A DNA stretch of 64,000 nt, taken from the NCBI GenBank assembly GCA_964514055.1, contig CAZEPB010000007.1:8085-72084 (forward strand). The letters are read 5' to 3'. A program made the translations under genes and the position numbers. The stretch comes from SG8-32-3 sp964514055. Lineage in GTDB: Archaea > Thermoproteota > Bathyarchaeia > Bathyarchaeales > Bathycorpusculaceae. Under the pieces are notes generated by a model. It worked only from the letters and a program-made list of their open reading frames with translations. It was not told the DNA's origin and did no database searches. Positions 36,480 to 44,339 of the stretch are shown here, one piece after another (positions within the stretch are counted from its first letter, which is position 1; each line of letters begins with the position of its first letter).

Positions 36480-37340
36480 TTACTTGCCAAAGTTCACGTT
36501 TAAAATGGCTAATGACGCGAGGAGGGCTTCTTCCGTTCTAACAGTCGCTGTTCCCTGCGCAGGAACCGTGTTTACCACAAAATCCACGACGTCATCAAGG
36601 TTTGCGCCTTCATCTCTAACGATTTCATGCAGTCCCCGTGTCGGCGCACCAAACGCCATGAGCGTACGGTTTGCCTGCTTCCATTTTTCACCTATTTTTT
36701 CAGCTACGTCCATAAATTTAGCGCCGATTTTGGATGTGGCTATGGTTAAATCGAATTTTCCGCTCTCTGCAAGTTTTCCAAAAGAATGTTTTTCCACCGT
36801 GACTGTGTATCCCCAGTAATATGGAATTTCGTCTTTGCTTAAGGTTTGTACTTCAACGCGTTTACCAACTGTAACTATCTGCAACGTCAAACGCTTGCCC
36901 AAAGCCCACTGAGTTTCACGTAAAAGCGCAGGGTGTTCAACGCCTATGTCCACGAGCACGCCTTCTTTGGCTCTGGATAGAGCCACGCCTTCACGGTACT
37001 CGCCAGCTTTCAAATCTTCGGATTTCCTATTCAAGGGGTGATGTGGCGTTCGCAACGGCGGCAGAATCCCCGCAAACTTCAGTCGCGGTTCCAGCTTGAA
37101 AAGGCGTTTCCGAAGATACTGAGGCGTTTCCATATACTCCAACAGAGTGGCAATTAAGTCAGCCTCGCTTTTCTGTTTGCCCTTTCCAGGCTTGTCAGGG
37201 TAAACAATTATTTCGTCCACTTTGAAAATCGCGGCTGCTCTCCCAATCAAGCCTATTTTCGAGGTTTTCTCGCGCAAATGCGGCGTGTCCGAAATAACCG
37301 ACGCTGGTACCGCTATTGCAAGCTTCTTTCTGCCCATCAT
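36480..37340 (-). CDS. SPOUT-superfamily RNA methyltransferase (COG2106/SPOUT1 type)
   Basis: The 286-residue protein opens KLAIAVPASVISDTPHL and has GLIGRAAAIFKVDEIIVY, followed by an inserted OB-like domain (about residues 95-170) and a C-terminal knot region with LMAFGAPTRGLHEIV. This pattern belongs to the archaeal/eukaryotic COG2106 family, putative rRNA uridine-N3 methyltransferases. It is divergent from the phosphosugar isomerase gene. Substrate base not determined here. Confidence 0.83.
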   Translation of the reverse strand: MMGRKKLAIAVPASVISDTPHLREKTSKIGLIGRAAAIFKVDEIIVYPDKPGKGKQKSEADLIATLLEYMETPQYLRKRLFKLEPRLKFAGILPPLRTPHHPLNRKSEDLKAGEYREGVALSRAKEGVLVDIGVEHPALLRETQWALGKRLTLQIVTVGKRVEVQTLSKDEIPYYWGYTVTVEKHSFGKLAESGKFDLTIATSKIGAKFMDVAEKIGEKWKQANRTLMAFGAPTRGLHEIVRDEGANLDDVVDFVVNTVPAQGTATVRTEEALLASLAILNVNFGK

Positions 37341-37391
37341 AGCGCTCCTTCCACGGAAAATCCTACGCTCAGCTTAAAAGTTGCAAACCGA

Positions 37392-37399
37392 ATATAAAA
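37392..37399 (+). promoter_or_regulatory. TATA box for leaderless phosphosugar isomerase transcript
   Basis: ATATAAAA lies 25-32 bases before ATG 37424, so transcription should begin within a few bases of that codon. This argues against the longer GTG 37400 start. Confidence 0.45.
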
Positions 37400-37423
37400 G
37401 TGCGGGTAATCCGGGTGAGCAAA

Positions 37424-38533
37424 ATGGCAGCATCAGTTTTGGATGATACGGGCAAAATAAGGAAAATCGATAAAAGCGGTATGCTTTCTTTCTGCGTGGA
37501 TGCGGCAGAGCACTATCGCAAAGCCGCAGAGGCAGCGGAAAAAATCTCACTGCACTATTCTAAACCTGAAAACATAATCGTTGTTGGCATGGGCGGCTCG
37601 GCAATAGGCGGCGAACTGCTGAAAGACTGGGCACGCGACAATGTGCAAGTGCCTATAGCGGTTAGCAGAGCTTACTCGTTGCCGGCTTATGCAAACGAGA
37701 AAAGCCTTGTGTTTATCGTGAGTTATTCAGGGGAAACGGAAGAAACTCTTAGCAGTTTTTTGGACGCTGTGGAAAGGAAATGTATGGTTTTCTGCGTGAG
37801 CTCGGGAGGAAGCCTGTTGGAGTTTGCTGAAAGGCTGGATGTGCCTTATTTGCGGGTTCCTTCTGGCATGCCACCGCGTGCGGCGCTTCCCTACCTGTTC
37901 GTGCCTCTGCTTAAATCACTGGAAAAAATGAAGATAGCGCCAAGTGTCTCCGAAGACCTGTCGGAAGCGATAACGCTTTTGGCGCGGATTAGCAGTGGGA
38001 ATGCACCTGAAAAACCTGAAGAAGACAATTTCGCCAAGAATTTGGCTTCGGAAATTAATGGGACTGTTCCTGTGGTTTACGGTTTTGGCGTTTTCCGCGG
38101 TGTGGCGCAGCGTTTCAAACAGCAGTTTAATGAGAATGGTAAGATGCCTTCGAAGTGGGAGTACTTTTCGGAGCTTAATCATAATGAGGTTGTGGGTTGG
38201 GAGCGTGCAGGTGGGTTGGCGGAGTGTTTTTCTGTGATTTTTGTTAGAGATGAAAACGAGCCAATTGAGATTCGTAATAGGATCGAAATAACGAAGGGGC
38301 TTATGCCAGCAGGGTCGAAGTTGTTCGAAGTGTGGAGCCACGGCAAAAGTGCGCTTGCCCGGATGTTGTCCGCGGTTTGTGTCGGCGATTTCACGAGTGT
38401 TTATTTGGCGATTCTTCGGGGTGTGGATCCAACTCCTGTGAACACGATTGCGGTGTTGAAGGAGAAGTTGAAAGAGGTTGGGACGAAAGCGCGGGTTGTT
38501 CGTGAACTGGAGCGGTTGGCTGCGTCACGTTGA
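37424..38533 (+). CDS. Bifunctional phosphoglucose/phosphomannose isomerase
   Basis: Interconverts glucose-6-phosphate, fructose-6-phosphate and mannose-6-phosphate in the cytoplasm. The SIS domain has VVGMGGSAIGGELL (about residue 50) and the sugar-phosphate loop VSYSGETEETLS; the C-terminal half contains EYFSELNHNEVVGWE with the catalytic Glu/His region. Family length is about 320-370; this is 369 from ATG 37424. In-frame GTG codons at 37400 and 37415 are possible but lie too near the TATA box. The 3' end overlaps the convergent inositol phosphate synthase by 9 bases. Confidence 0.9.
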   Translation: MAASVLDDTGKIRKIDKSGMLSFCVDAAEHYRKAAEAAEKISLHYSKPENIIVVGMGGSAIGGELLKDWARDNVQVPIAVSRAYSLPAYANEKSLVFIVSYSGETEETLSSFLDAVERKCMVFCVSSGGSLLEFAERLDVPYLRVPSGMPPRAALPYLFVPLLKSLEKMKIAPSVSEDLSEAITLLARISSGNAPEKPEEDNFAKNLASEINGTVPVVYGFGVFRGVAQRFKQQFNENGKMPSKWEYFSELNHNEVVGWERAGGLAECFSVIFVRDENEPIEIRNRIEITKGLMPAGSKLFEVWSHGKSALARMLSAVCVGDFTSVYLAILRGVDPTPVNTIAVLKEKLKEVGTKARVVRELERLAASR

Positions 38534-39595
38534 AGCGTTTTCTTTTATGAATGTGGTGAAGGTTTTTTCTGCGGTTTCAAGCGGCATCATCTGTGGGGGT
38601 CGTTTGAAGGCGTAGGCGCTGACTGGTATTATTGCGCCTGTGCGGTTTTTGTTGAGGGCTAGTTTCATGGCGCGGATGACGTCGAAGAGTACGCTGCCTG
38701 CGTTTGGGGCATCTACGGTGCTGAATTTGAGGTCTATGCGCATTGGGGCGTTGCAGAAGTAGGTGCCGCTGATCCAGAAGTAGCTGTCGCGGTTGTTTTG
38801 GAGAAAATCCACGTAGTCCGTTGAACCCGCAACGATTTCCGTTTTGTAGGGGAGTGCGCTGGCTACGGACTGGGTTTTTATGTTGCGTTTGGCTTCGCGT
38901 GTGCGTTCCAGCGTGTCCAAGGATTCTGTTCCTCCGCCAACGTCTAGCTGGTAGGTTTCGGTGATTTTCACGCCGTTGTCTGAGAGGAGTTTGAGGAGGG
39001 TTTTGTGGAGGGCGGTTGAGCCGACTTGGTCAACTAGGTCATCTCCTGCGAGGGGTAGCTGTGCGTTTTGGAATCGTTTTGCGATTGCGGCGTCGCTGGC
39101 TATGTAGGTTGGTGTGGCGTTTATGAAGGCGCAGTTTGCGTTTAGGGCTTGGCTGGCGTAGTAGTGGGATGCGTTTGTTGCTCCGCTTGGGAGGAGGTTT
39201 ACGAGGATTTCTGCGTCTGCTTGGCGGAGTGCTTGGCCAACGTTTGTGTCGGGTTGGCTGCTGGGTTGGATGACTGTTTGGGTGCTTTTGCCGATGCCAT
39301 CCAGCAGGGGACCTTTTTGGACTGTTACGCCTGTTTTGGGGATGTCGGTGACTCTTGGGGCGTTGTTGGGAGGTGCGAATATGGCTTGGTTGAGGTCTTT
39401 TCCGACTTTGCGTTTGTCGATGTCGAACGCTGCAACAATCTGGATGTCGCTGGGTGTGTATCCGCCTAGTTTGGGGTTGCGGAGTCCAACTGGGTTTTCC
39501 GTGAACATGCCGTAGTAGCGTAAGCCTTGTGTGAGGGCTGAGGCGCAATTTCCCACGCCTACCAATGCGACTTTTATTTTTGGCATATGTGCCAC
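38525..39595 (-). CDS. ino1: Inositol-3-phosphate synthase
   Basis: Converts glucose-6-phosphate to 1L-myo-inositol-1-phosphate with NAD, supplying archaeal inositol phospholipids. The NAD-binding opening KVALVGVGNCASALTQG and the conserved later parts LLPSGATNASHYYA, FINATPTYIA, GDDLVDQVGSTALHK and LDVGGGTESLDT match the family; 356 residues is standard for the short archaeal form. A TATA-like TTTTTATAAGG lies about 35 bases upstream, separate from the dispersed module at 39667. It sits beside the isomerase that makes glucose-6-phosphate. Confidence 0.93.
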   Translation of the reverse strand: MAHMPKIKVALVGVGNCASALTQGLRYYGMFTENPVGLRNPKLGGYTPSDIQIVAAFDIDKRKVGKDLNQAIFAPPNNAPRVTDIPKTGVTVQKGPLLDGIGKSTQTVIQPSSQPDTNVGQALRQADAEILVNLLPSGATNASHYYASQALNANCAFINATPTYIASDAAIAKRFQNAQLPLAGDDLVDQVGSTALHKTLLKLLSDNGVKITETYQLDVGGGTESLDTLERTREAKRNIKTQSVASALPYKTEIVAGSTDYVDFLQNNRDSYFWISGTYFCNAPMRIDLKFSTVDAPNAGSVLFDVIRAMKLALNKNRTGAIIPVSAYAFKRPPQMMPLETAEKTFTTFIKENAST

Positions 39596-39666
39596 CTTGT
39601 TTGGGCTTTTCTTATCTGCGTTGTCCTTATAAAAACCATCGCTGCTGTGCGGCTGGAACCTGCGTG

Positions 39667-39713
39667 AACTGTTGTGCTCACGGAGGCTACCCCCTCCCTT
39701 TTATATAGGTTAA
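39667..39713 (-). ncRNA. Candidate small RNA or promoter module (copy E, GGGAGGGGGTAGC type)
   Basis: On the minus strand TATATAAAAGGGAGGGGGTAGC is followed by CTCCGTGAGCACAACAGTTC, nearly identical to copy D. The expected start is near 39677. A T-run lies about 45 bases beyond, just where the separate TATA box of the inositol phosphate synthase gene begins. The unit lies directly after the L11 stop. It may be an independent short transcript of about 45-50 bases or a second promoter. Confidence 0.4.
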
Positions 39714-39740
39714 ACTTCTGACAAGTATCGGCGATATCGC

Positions 39741-40235
39741 TTACTCTTCTTCTTTTCCAAATAGTTCTTCGTAGTTTCCAGCGTCGATTTCTTCTTGCAC
39801 TTCTCGCGGGTCTTTGCCTTCAACCGTCACGCCCATGCTGACACAGGTGCCTAGCATCTCCTTGGCGGCGCCCTTCAGAGTTGACGCCAAAAGTTGTGGA
39901 CGCTTCATCTTGGCGATGCGCACGACCTGTTCCATGATGAGGTCGCCCACTTTCTCCGTGTTAGGCGTTCCCGAACCTTTTTCAATCTTCAATTCGCTCA
40001 CGATCAGCGCTGAAGCGGTGGGAGTTCCCACGGTAACTTCAAAGGTTTTGTCTTCAAGGTCAACAGCTACCTTCACTGGAACCTTCATTCCCGCGTAATC
40101 CTTCGTAAGCTCGTTAATCTTGGTTACAACCGCCATGGTGTTAATTCCCAAAGGTCCAAGTGCAGGACCTAACGGTGGACCCGCGTTCGCTTGCCCGCCG
40201 TTCACGAGCAACTCTACAATTTTTTTCTCAGCCAT
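39741..40235 (-). CDS. rpl11: Ribosomal protein L11
   Basis: GTPase-centre protein of the large subunit. The 164 residues open with KIVELLVNGGQANAGPPLGPALGPLG, of which the proline-rich GPPLGPALGPLG is the rRNA/L12-stalk signature, and the C-terminal RNA-binding domain has GTCVSMGVTVEGKDP. It starts 2 bases after spt5, so co-transcribed. The usual rpl1-rpl10-rpl12 genes do not follow. Confidence 0.95.
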   Translation of the reverse strand: MAEKKIVELLVNGGQANAGPPLGPALGPLGINTMAVVTKINELTKDYAGMKVPVKVAVDLEDKTFEVTVGTPTASALIVSELKIEKGSGTPNTEKVGDLIMEQVVRIAKMKRPQLLASTLKGAAKEMLGTCVSMGVTVEGKDPREVQEEIDAGNYEELFGKEEE

Positions 40236-40237
40236 CC

Positions 40238-40723
40238 TTATGCTTCACCACTTTTCCTTGCTTTCTCAACCAGTTTAACGTAGTCCGAGTGAACCGTAAT
40301 CGGCAAAGTAAACGTTGCCTCCAACAGCTCAAGCGTAACCTCAGCCTTGGACTTATCAATACGCGTGATTTTCGCGCGCATACCCTTGAACGGTCCACCC
40401 GTTATCTCCACCACGTCATCCTCGTTCAAGTCCTCTATAACTGGTTTCCTGATGATGTACCGTTCAATCTCGGAGAAGCTCACCAAACCAGGAATTCGAG
40501 ACCGCACGTGTCTCACGCCAGCTATAGCTTCTTCCACAAAGTGAGGACCGTCAGCTTCTACGAAAACGTAACCTTTCAACGTGTCAGGAACGAGAATAGA
40601 CTTTACTGGAATATGGGTCATCTTAATCTTCGCGGCGACAAGCCTCGCCACGTTACGCTCTTGCCCAGTCGTAGTTTTAACCACAAAAATTTTAGTTGAA
40701 AACGGCTCCTCTTTCTTCTCCAT
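40238..40723 (-). CDS. spt5: Transcription elongation factor Spt5 (NusG family)
   Basis: Keeps RNA polymerase processive and couples to translation. Residues about 10-95 form the NGN domain (IFVVKTTTGQERNVA opening) and about 100-150 the KOW domain (VVEITGGPFKGMRAKI). At 161 residues it has the standard archaeal length. Gene order secE-spt5-rpl11 is the archaeal classic, with 12 and 2 base gaps. Confidence 0.95.
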   Translation of the reverse strand: MEKKEEPFSTKIFVVKTTTGQERNVARLVAAKIKMTHIPVKSILVPDTLKGYVFVEADGPHFVEEAIAGVRHVRSRIPGLVSFSEIERYIIRKPVIEDLNEDDVVEITGGPFKGMRAKITRIDKSKAEVTLELLEATFTLPITVHSDYVKLVEKARKSGEA

Positions 40724-40735
40724 AAACTATTCCTT

Positions 40736-40933
40736 CTAGCCAGTTGCAGCTGTAGCGCCGCCTGCAGCAAGAGACAAAAGCTTAATCACAAACCCGACCA
40801 GCCCGATGACTCCTATGCCGAGCGCGCTAATTTTTATCGATAGCCAAAGCTCGCTCCTTCCCGGCTTCACCGCCAACTTCAAGGTTCTTGCTGCCTGAGA
40901 CAGCCATGATCTTATGCCCATATTTACCGCCAC
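40736..40933 (-). CDS. secE: Preprotein translocase subunit SecE
   Basis: The 65-residue protein has an amphipathic segment with LKLAVKPGRSELW and a single C-terminal membrane helix (GIGVIGLVGFVIKLL), the Sec61-gamma layout. It is first in the secE-spt5-rpl11 unit. TTTAAACC and nearby AT-rich bases upstream are likely promoter elements. The Ala/Gly-rich tail after the helix is slightly longer than usual. Confidence 0.9.
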   Translation of the reverse strand: MAVNMGIRSWLSQAARTLKLAVKPGRSELWLSIKISALGIGVIGLVGFVIKLLSLAAGGATAATG

Positions 40934-41077
40934 TCATCATTTCATTAAGGAATAATAAACGTTACTGTAAGTTTTAAGGTTTAAAACCTACTGCGCCATG
41001 ACTATTAAATTTTCTCCTATCAAGGTTTTAAAACATCCACAATAAAAACGGGTATTGCAGAAAAAAGAAAAGGGAAC

Positions 41078-42310
41078 TTATTGGTTGTGGTTCACTGTTA
41101 TGGTTGCATATGCCTGTGCAGAGTTTCCAGAAGCGTCAGTAGCTTCATACGTTATTGTGTAAACGCGTCCTTCGCCCATACCTGACCTTTCCGCTCTAAA
41201 CTCGAAAGTGTAATCGTCTACAATTACTATGTCGTTGATTGTGTTGCCGTCGCCTTTTCCGTTATCAGGTTCATTGCTTGTAATGGAAACAAACGTTATT
41301 GTTGGTGAAGGGTCACATGCATCTTGAGCTGTAACGGTGGCTTCCACTAGCACGTACTTGTGGTTTGGTGGCCACAAAGAATCAGGGGTCACTGACACCG
41401 TTATCTCCGGCGGCGTGGTGTCCACCACTGTAACGGTGACGTCGTCGCTGCCTGTGTTGCCTGCTTCGTCAGTGGCATCCAAAGTTACAACGTGTGTGCC
41501 GAGATTGAACGTGTAGATGAGCACGGTGTCCGTCACGTTTGCTTCCGATTTTAGCGCCATGCCATCCTCGCTCCACGTAAAGTTGAATCGTGTCGAAACA
41601 TCGTCGATAGCTGTACCGTTCAGGATAACCTGAGTTCCCGCATATGATTCCTGCTCCACGGTCATGTCAGGTCCAGCGTCAACAACAGGCGGCGTTGAAT
41701 CTATCAGAACAACAATGTTGACCGTGTCCGAAGCGTTGAGTTGACCGTCTGATACGGTTAGAGTGACTGTGGTGTTTCCCACTGGAAAGAGCACCGTCGG
41801 AGTGGCGCCCATGGCGGAGCCACCAGTCCAGTTCCAAGAGTAAGTCAGCGTGTCGTTGTCTGCGTCGCTAGAGCCCGTGCCGTTCAAGGTGACCATTGCA
41901 CCTTGCGGGCTTGTTTGCTCAACGGTTTGGTCGGGTCCCGCATTAGCGATGGGCGGCTGGTTCTCATTTACCGTTATTACGGCAACGTCAGTTTCAGTCT
42001 TGTTGAGCGTGGAGTTGAACTTGACCGTGAGTGTAGCATTATAGATACCTGCAGTCGTGTACGTATGGGTAGCGTTAAGCAACTCTGGACTAGTGCCGTT
42101 TACAACTGTAGAATTGTCACCGAAGTCCCAAGTAACCTGGATAATCGAAGTGGCGTTCTCTGTAGTTGTTCCGTTGAATATGGTGGTTTGACCCGTGTAA
42201 ACTTGTTGATCGGGTCCTGCATCCACATCGCCTTGAGCTCGAATAGCAATCAAAGGTAAAAGTGCCGCTGTTGCTAACAGAAGAACCAACAAAAGTGTTT
42301 TCTTCTTCAT
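41078..42310 (-). CDS. Secreted protein with tandem PKD/Ig-like domains
   Basis: The 410-residue protein has a signal peptide ending near IRAQG and then three or four PKD/HYR-type beta domains, each opening with DAGPD-x-x-V (about residues 31, 123 and 212), with WDFGDNST and WNWTGG as PKD core motifs. The last domain (about 300-405) is HYR-like. There is no C-terminal membrane helix, so it is either released or held by other proteins. GGAGAAAGGAG is the ribosome site. The TATA region TGTTATAG resembles the surface-gene promoter. Confidence 0.82.
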   Translation of the reverse strand: MKKKTLLLVLLLATAALLPLIAIRAQGDVDAGPDQQVYTGQTTIFNGTTTENATSIIQVTWDFGDNSTVVNGTSPELLNATHTYTTAGIYNATLTVKFNSTLNKTETDVAVITVNENQPPIANAGPDQTVEQTSPQGAMVTLNGTGSSDADNDTLTYSWNWTGGSAMGATPTVLFPVGNTTVTLTVSDGQLNASDTVNIVVLIDSTPPVVDAGPDMTVEQESYAGTQVILNGTAIDDVSTRFNFTWSEDGMALKSEANVTDTVLIYTFNLGTHVVTLDATDEAGNTGSDDVTVTVVDTTPPEITVSVTPDSLWPPNHKYVLVEATVTAQDACDPSPTITFVSITSNEPDNGKGDGNTINDIVIVDDYTFEFRAERSGMGEGRVYTITYEATDASGNSAQAYATITVNHNQ

Positions 42311-42410
42311 TTTGGAGTCTCCTTTCTCCCTTAACTGTAATTGCCAGAACGCACGATAAATATCGTGTGCACTTTTTTTCTATAACAATCTTCTATACGA
42401 TCCTTAGCTC

Positions 42411-43253
42411 TCAAATCTTCTTGTATGGAAGCCCAATCTCCGTCAGCGTCTCAAGCAGCCGCGGCTTGTCTGCGCCCTTTATTCCCTTCCAATCGAGAAC
42501 CGCGCAATCAACTTTTTCCAATGTCTTTTCCACGCACTGACGCAGCATTTCAGCGTCCACACTTGGAATAGCGTATTTAGGTATCATGTGACCAAAAAAC
42601 GCCTCGCCATCCAGAGCCATACGAGTAAACCGCTGATTATAATGCGTTCCGCCTATGCCAAGCACCGCCGCAGCCTCAGAAACACCGAATTTGCCAATCG
42701 CCGACATGGCAGCGTGGGCAACCGCTTCTGCAGCCCTAGAATCGCGCCACTGCTCGGCTGAACTGCCCAACTCCACAAACATGGTAGGCACATCCAACGA
42801 AGGTCCATGATGGGTGCACTCGTAAGACACTTCATACTCAAGCTTCATGCCTTCCTTGAAAAGCAGCAGCGCCTTTAACGCGTTTCGCATTGCCGTGGCG
42901 GGTGAGACAGAAACTTGCTTTGGCAACCCGCCGAGTTCTGCCGCGCCGAAATTGCCAGGCGTGTGAACTGACAGCGTAGGCGTGCCGCTTGCGCTGCTAT
43001 GCCGTGAAATGAACACGATTAGGCTTAGGTTAGTGAAGCGGTCTGGTAGGTACTGCGCGTTTATTGATTCCTCGTTTAGGGTGATAAGGGTGATTTTTCT
43101 TCCGTTTATATCGGCTGAAAAAATGGGGTTTTCCTGAAAGGTCTCACCTGTGATGCGGAAAGGATACCGATTGAGAATTTGCTTTGCTATGTTTAAACCA
43201 GCCACGTCCTTGCGTGAAGCCACAAGCAGAATCATTATGCTGTTCTCCGCCAT
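42411..43253 (-). CDS. dtdA: D-aminoacyl-tRNA deacylase (archaeal DtdA/GEK1 type)
   Basis: Removes D-amino acids wrongly attached to tRNA. The 280-residue protein carries HTPGNFG (about residue 95), YECTHHGPSLDVPTMFVELGS (about 145) and the C-terminal GIGGTHYNQRFT, which supply the metal-binding His residues of the family. It is monocistronic and divergent from the carbamoyltransferase. Confidence 0.92.
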   Translation of the reverse strand: MAENSIMILLVASRKDVAGLNIAKQILNRYPFRITGETFQENPIFSADINGRKITLITLNEESINAQYLPDRFTNLSLIVFISRHSSASGTPTLSVHTPGNFGAAELGGLPKQVSVSPATAMRNALKALLLFKEGMKLEYEVSYECTHHGPSLDVPTMFVELGSSAEQWRDSRAAEAVAHAAMSAIGKFGVSEAAAVLGIGGTHYNQRFTRMALDGEAFFGHMIPKYAIPSVDAEMLRQCVEKTLEKVDCAVLDWKGIKGADKPRLLETLTEIGLPYKKI

Positions 43254-43341
43254 AAGATGGCGCGTTGTTGCGAGAAAAAGGTTTCCATAAAGCTTATTTG
43301 TTAACTCGGTTCAACCTTTTCCAGTGCGAGACGAGAGAAAA

Positions 43342-44253
43342 ATGCACCTGATTAACTTCAAGGAACTGTCCCCTCAGCAGCTTAACGCCTTCATTGACTT
43401 GGGCATAAAGGTGAAGCGCAACCCTGAGAAATACGTGAAGGCGTTAGCGAACAAGTCTTTAGCGTTGATTTTTCAGAAAACCTCTACCAGAACGAGAGTG
43501 GCGTTTGAAGTGGCGATGACCCAGCTTGGCGGACACGCGCTTTACATAGACTGGAGGACCACGAACTTCACTTTGGCAGACATCTATGATGAAACCCAGT
43601 ACCTGTCGCGCAACGTTGACTGCATAATGGCGCGGTTGATGAAGAACATGGAACTGCAGAGGATGGCGAAAGCGTCGTGTGTTCCAGTCATAAACGGGTG
43701 CGACGAGAAGTATCATCCAAGCCAAGCCCTAGCTGACTTGATAACAATCAAAGAGAAGAAGGGAACGCTGAAGGACGTGAAACTCGTTTTCATAGGCGTC
43801 CACAACAACGTGTGCAACTCGCTGATTGAAGGATGCACCAAGACTGGCGTAGAACTTACCACGGTGACGCCGTTTGTTAATGACCAAGCACGTGATGAAG
43901 AGTTGATGAAAGCTGCGAAGAAAACTGGCTTGTGGAAAACCACGTTAGACGCCCGAAAAGCGGTTAAGGACGCGGATTTCGTTTACACAGACACGTGGAT
44001 TGACATGGAATTCTTCACAGACCCTAAATTCGCCCAGGAGAAGGAGAAACGCCTCAAGCTCATGATGCCCTACCAAATCAACAAAGAACTTCTCAAAGGC
44101 AGCAACGCCTACGTAATGCATGACATGCCAATTCACAGGGGCTACGAGATAAGCGGAGACATGATCGAAGACTCCCGCTCCGTAATCTACGAACAGAGCG
44201 AAAACAGGCTTCACTCGGCAAAAGCCATACTGCTAAAACTGACAAACGCCTAA
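43342..44253 (+). CDS. Carbamoyltransferase of the ornithine/aspartate family, substrate uncertain
   Basis: Transfers carbamoyl phosphate to an amine. The carbamoyl phosphate site is intact: STRTR (residues 48-52) and HPSQ (125-128). The side binding ornithine is not: the usual D-x-W-x-S-M-G loop reads DTWIDME (217-222) and the HCLP motif reads HDMP (260-263), removing the Ser, Met, Gly and Cys that contact ornithine. ATG 43342 is used because MHLINFKELS is the normal family opening; GTG 43324 is an alternative. Databases would label it ornithine carbamoyltransferase (argF); that label is unsafe for substrate. No arginine pathway genes are nearby. Confidence 0.82.
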   Translation: MHLINFKELSPQQLNAFIDLGIKVKRNPEKYVKALANKSLALIFQKTSTRTRVAFEVAMTQLGGHALYIDWRTTNFTLADIYDETQYLSRNVDCIMARLMKNMELQRMAKASCVPVINGCDEKYHPSQALADLITIKEKKGTLKDVKLVFIGVHNNVCNSLIEGCTKTGVELTTVTPFVNDQARDEELMKAAKKTGLWKTTLDARKAVKDADFVYTDTWIDMEFFTDPKFAQEKEKRLKLMMPYQINKELLKGSNAYVMHDMPIHRGYEISGDMIEDSRSVIYEQSENRLHSAKAILLKLTNA

Positions 44254-44339
44254 ACTGCTGGTTCCGCCCCGTTTGCTTATCCTCGAAATGCCATTTTCCA
44301 AATAAATGTTATAAGCGTTTTGAACAATATTAGTCAAAC

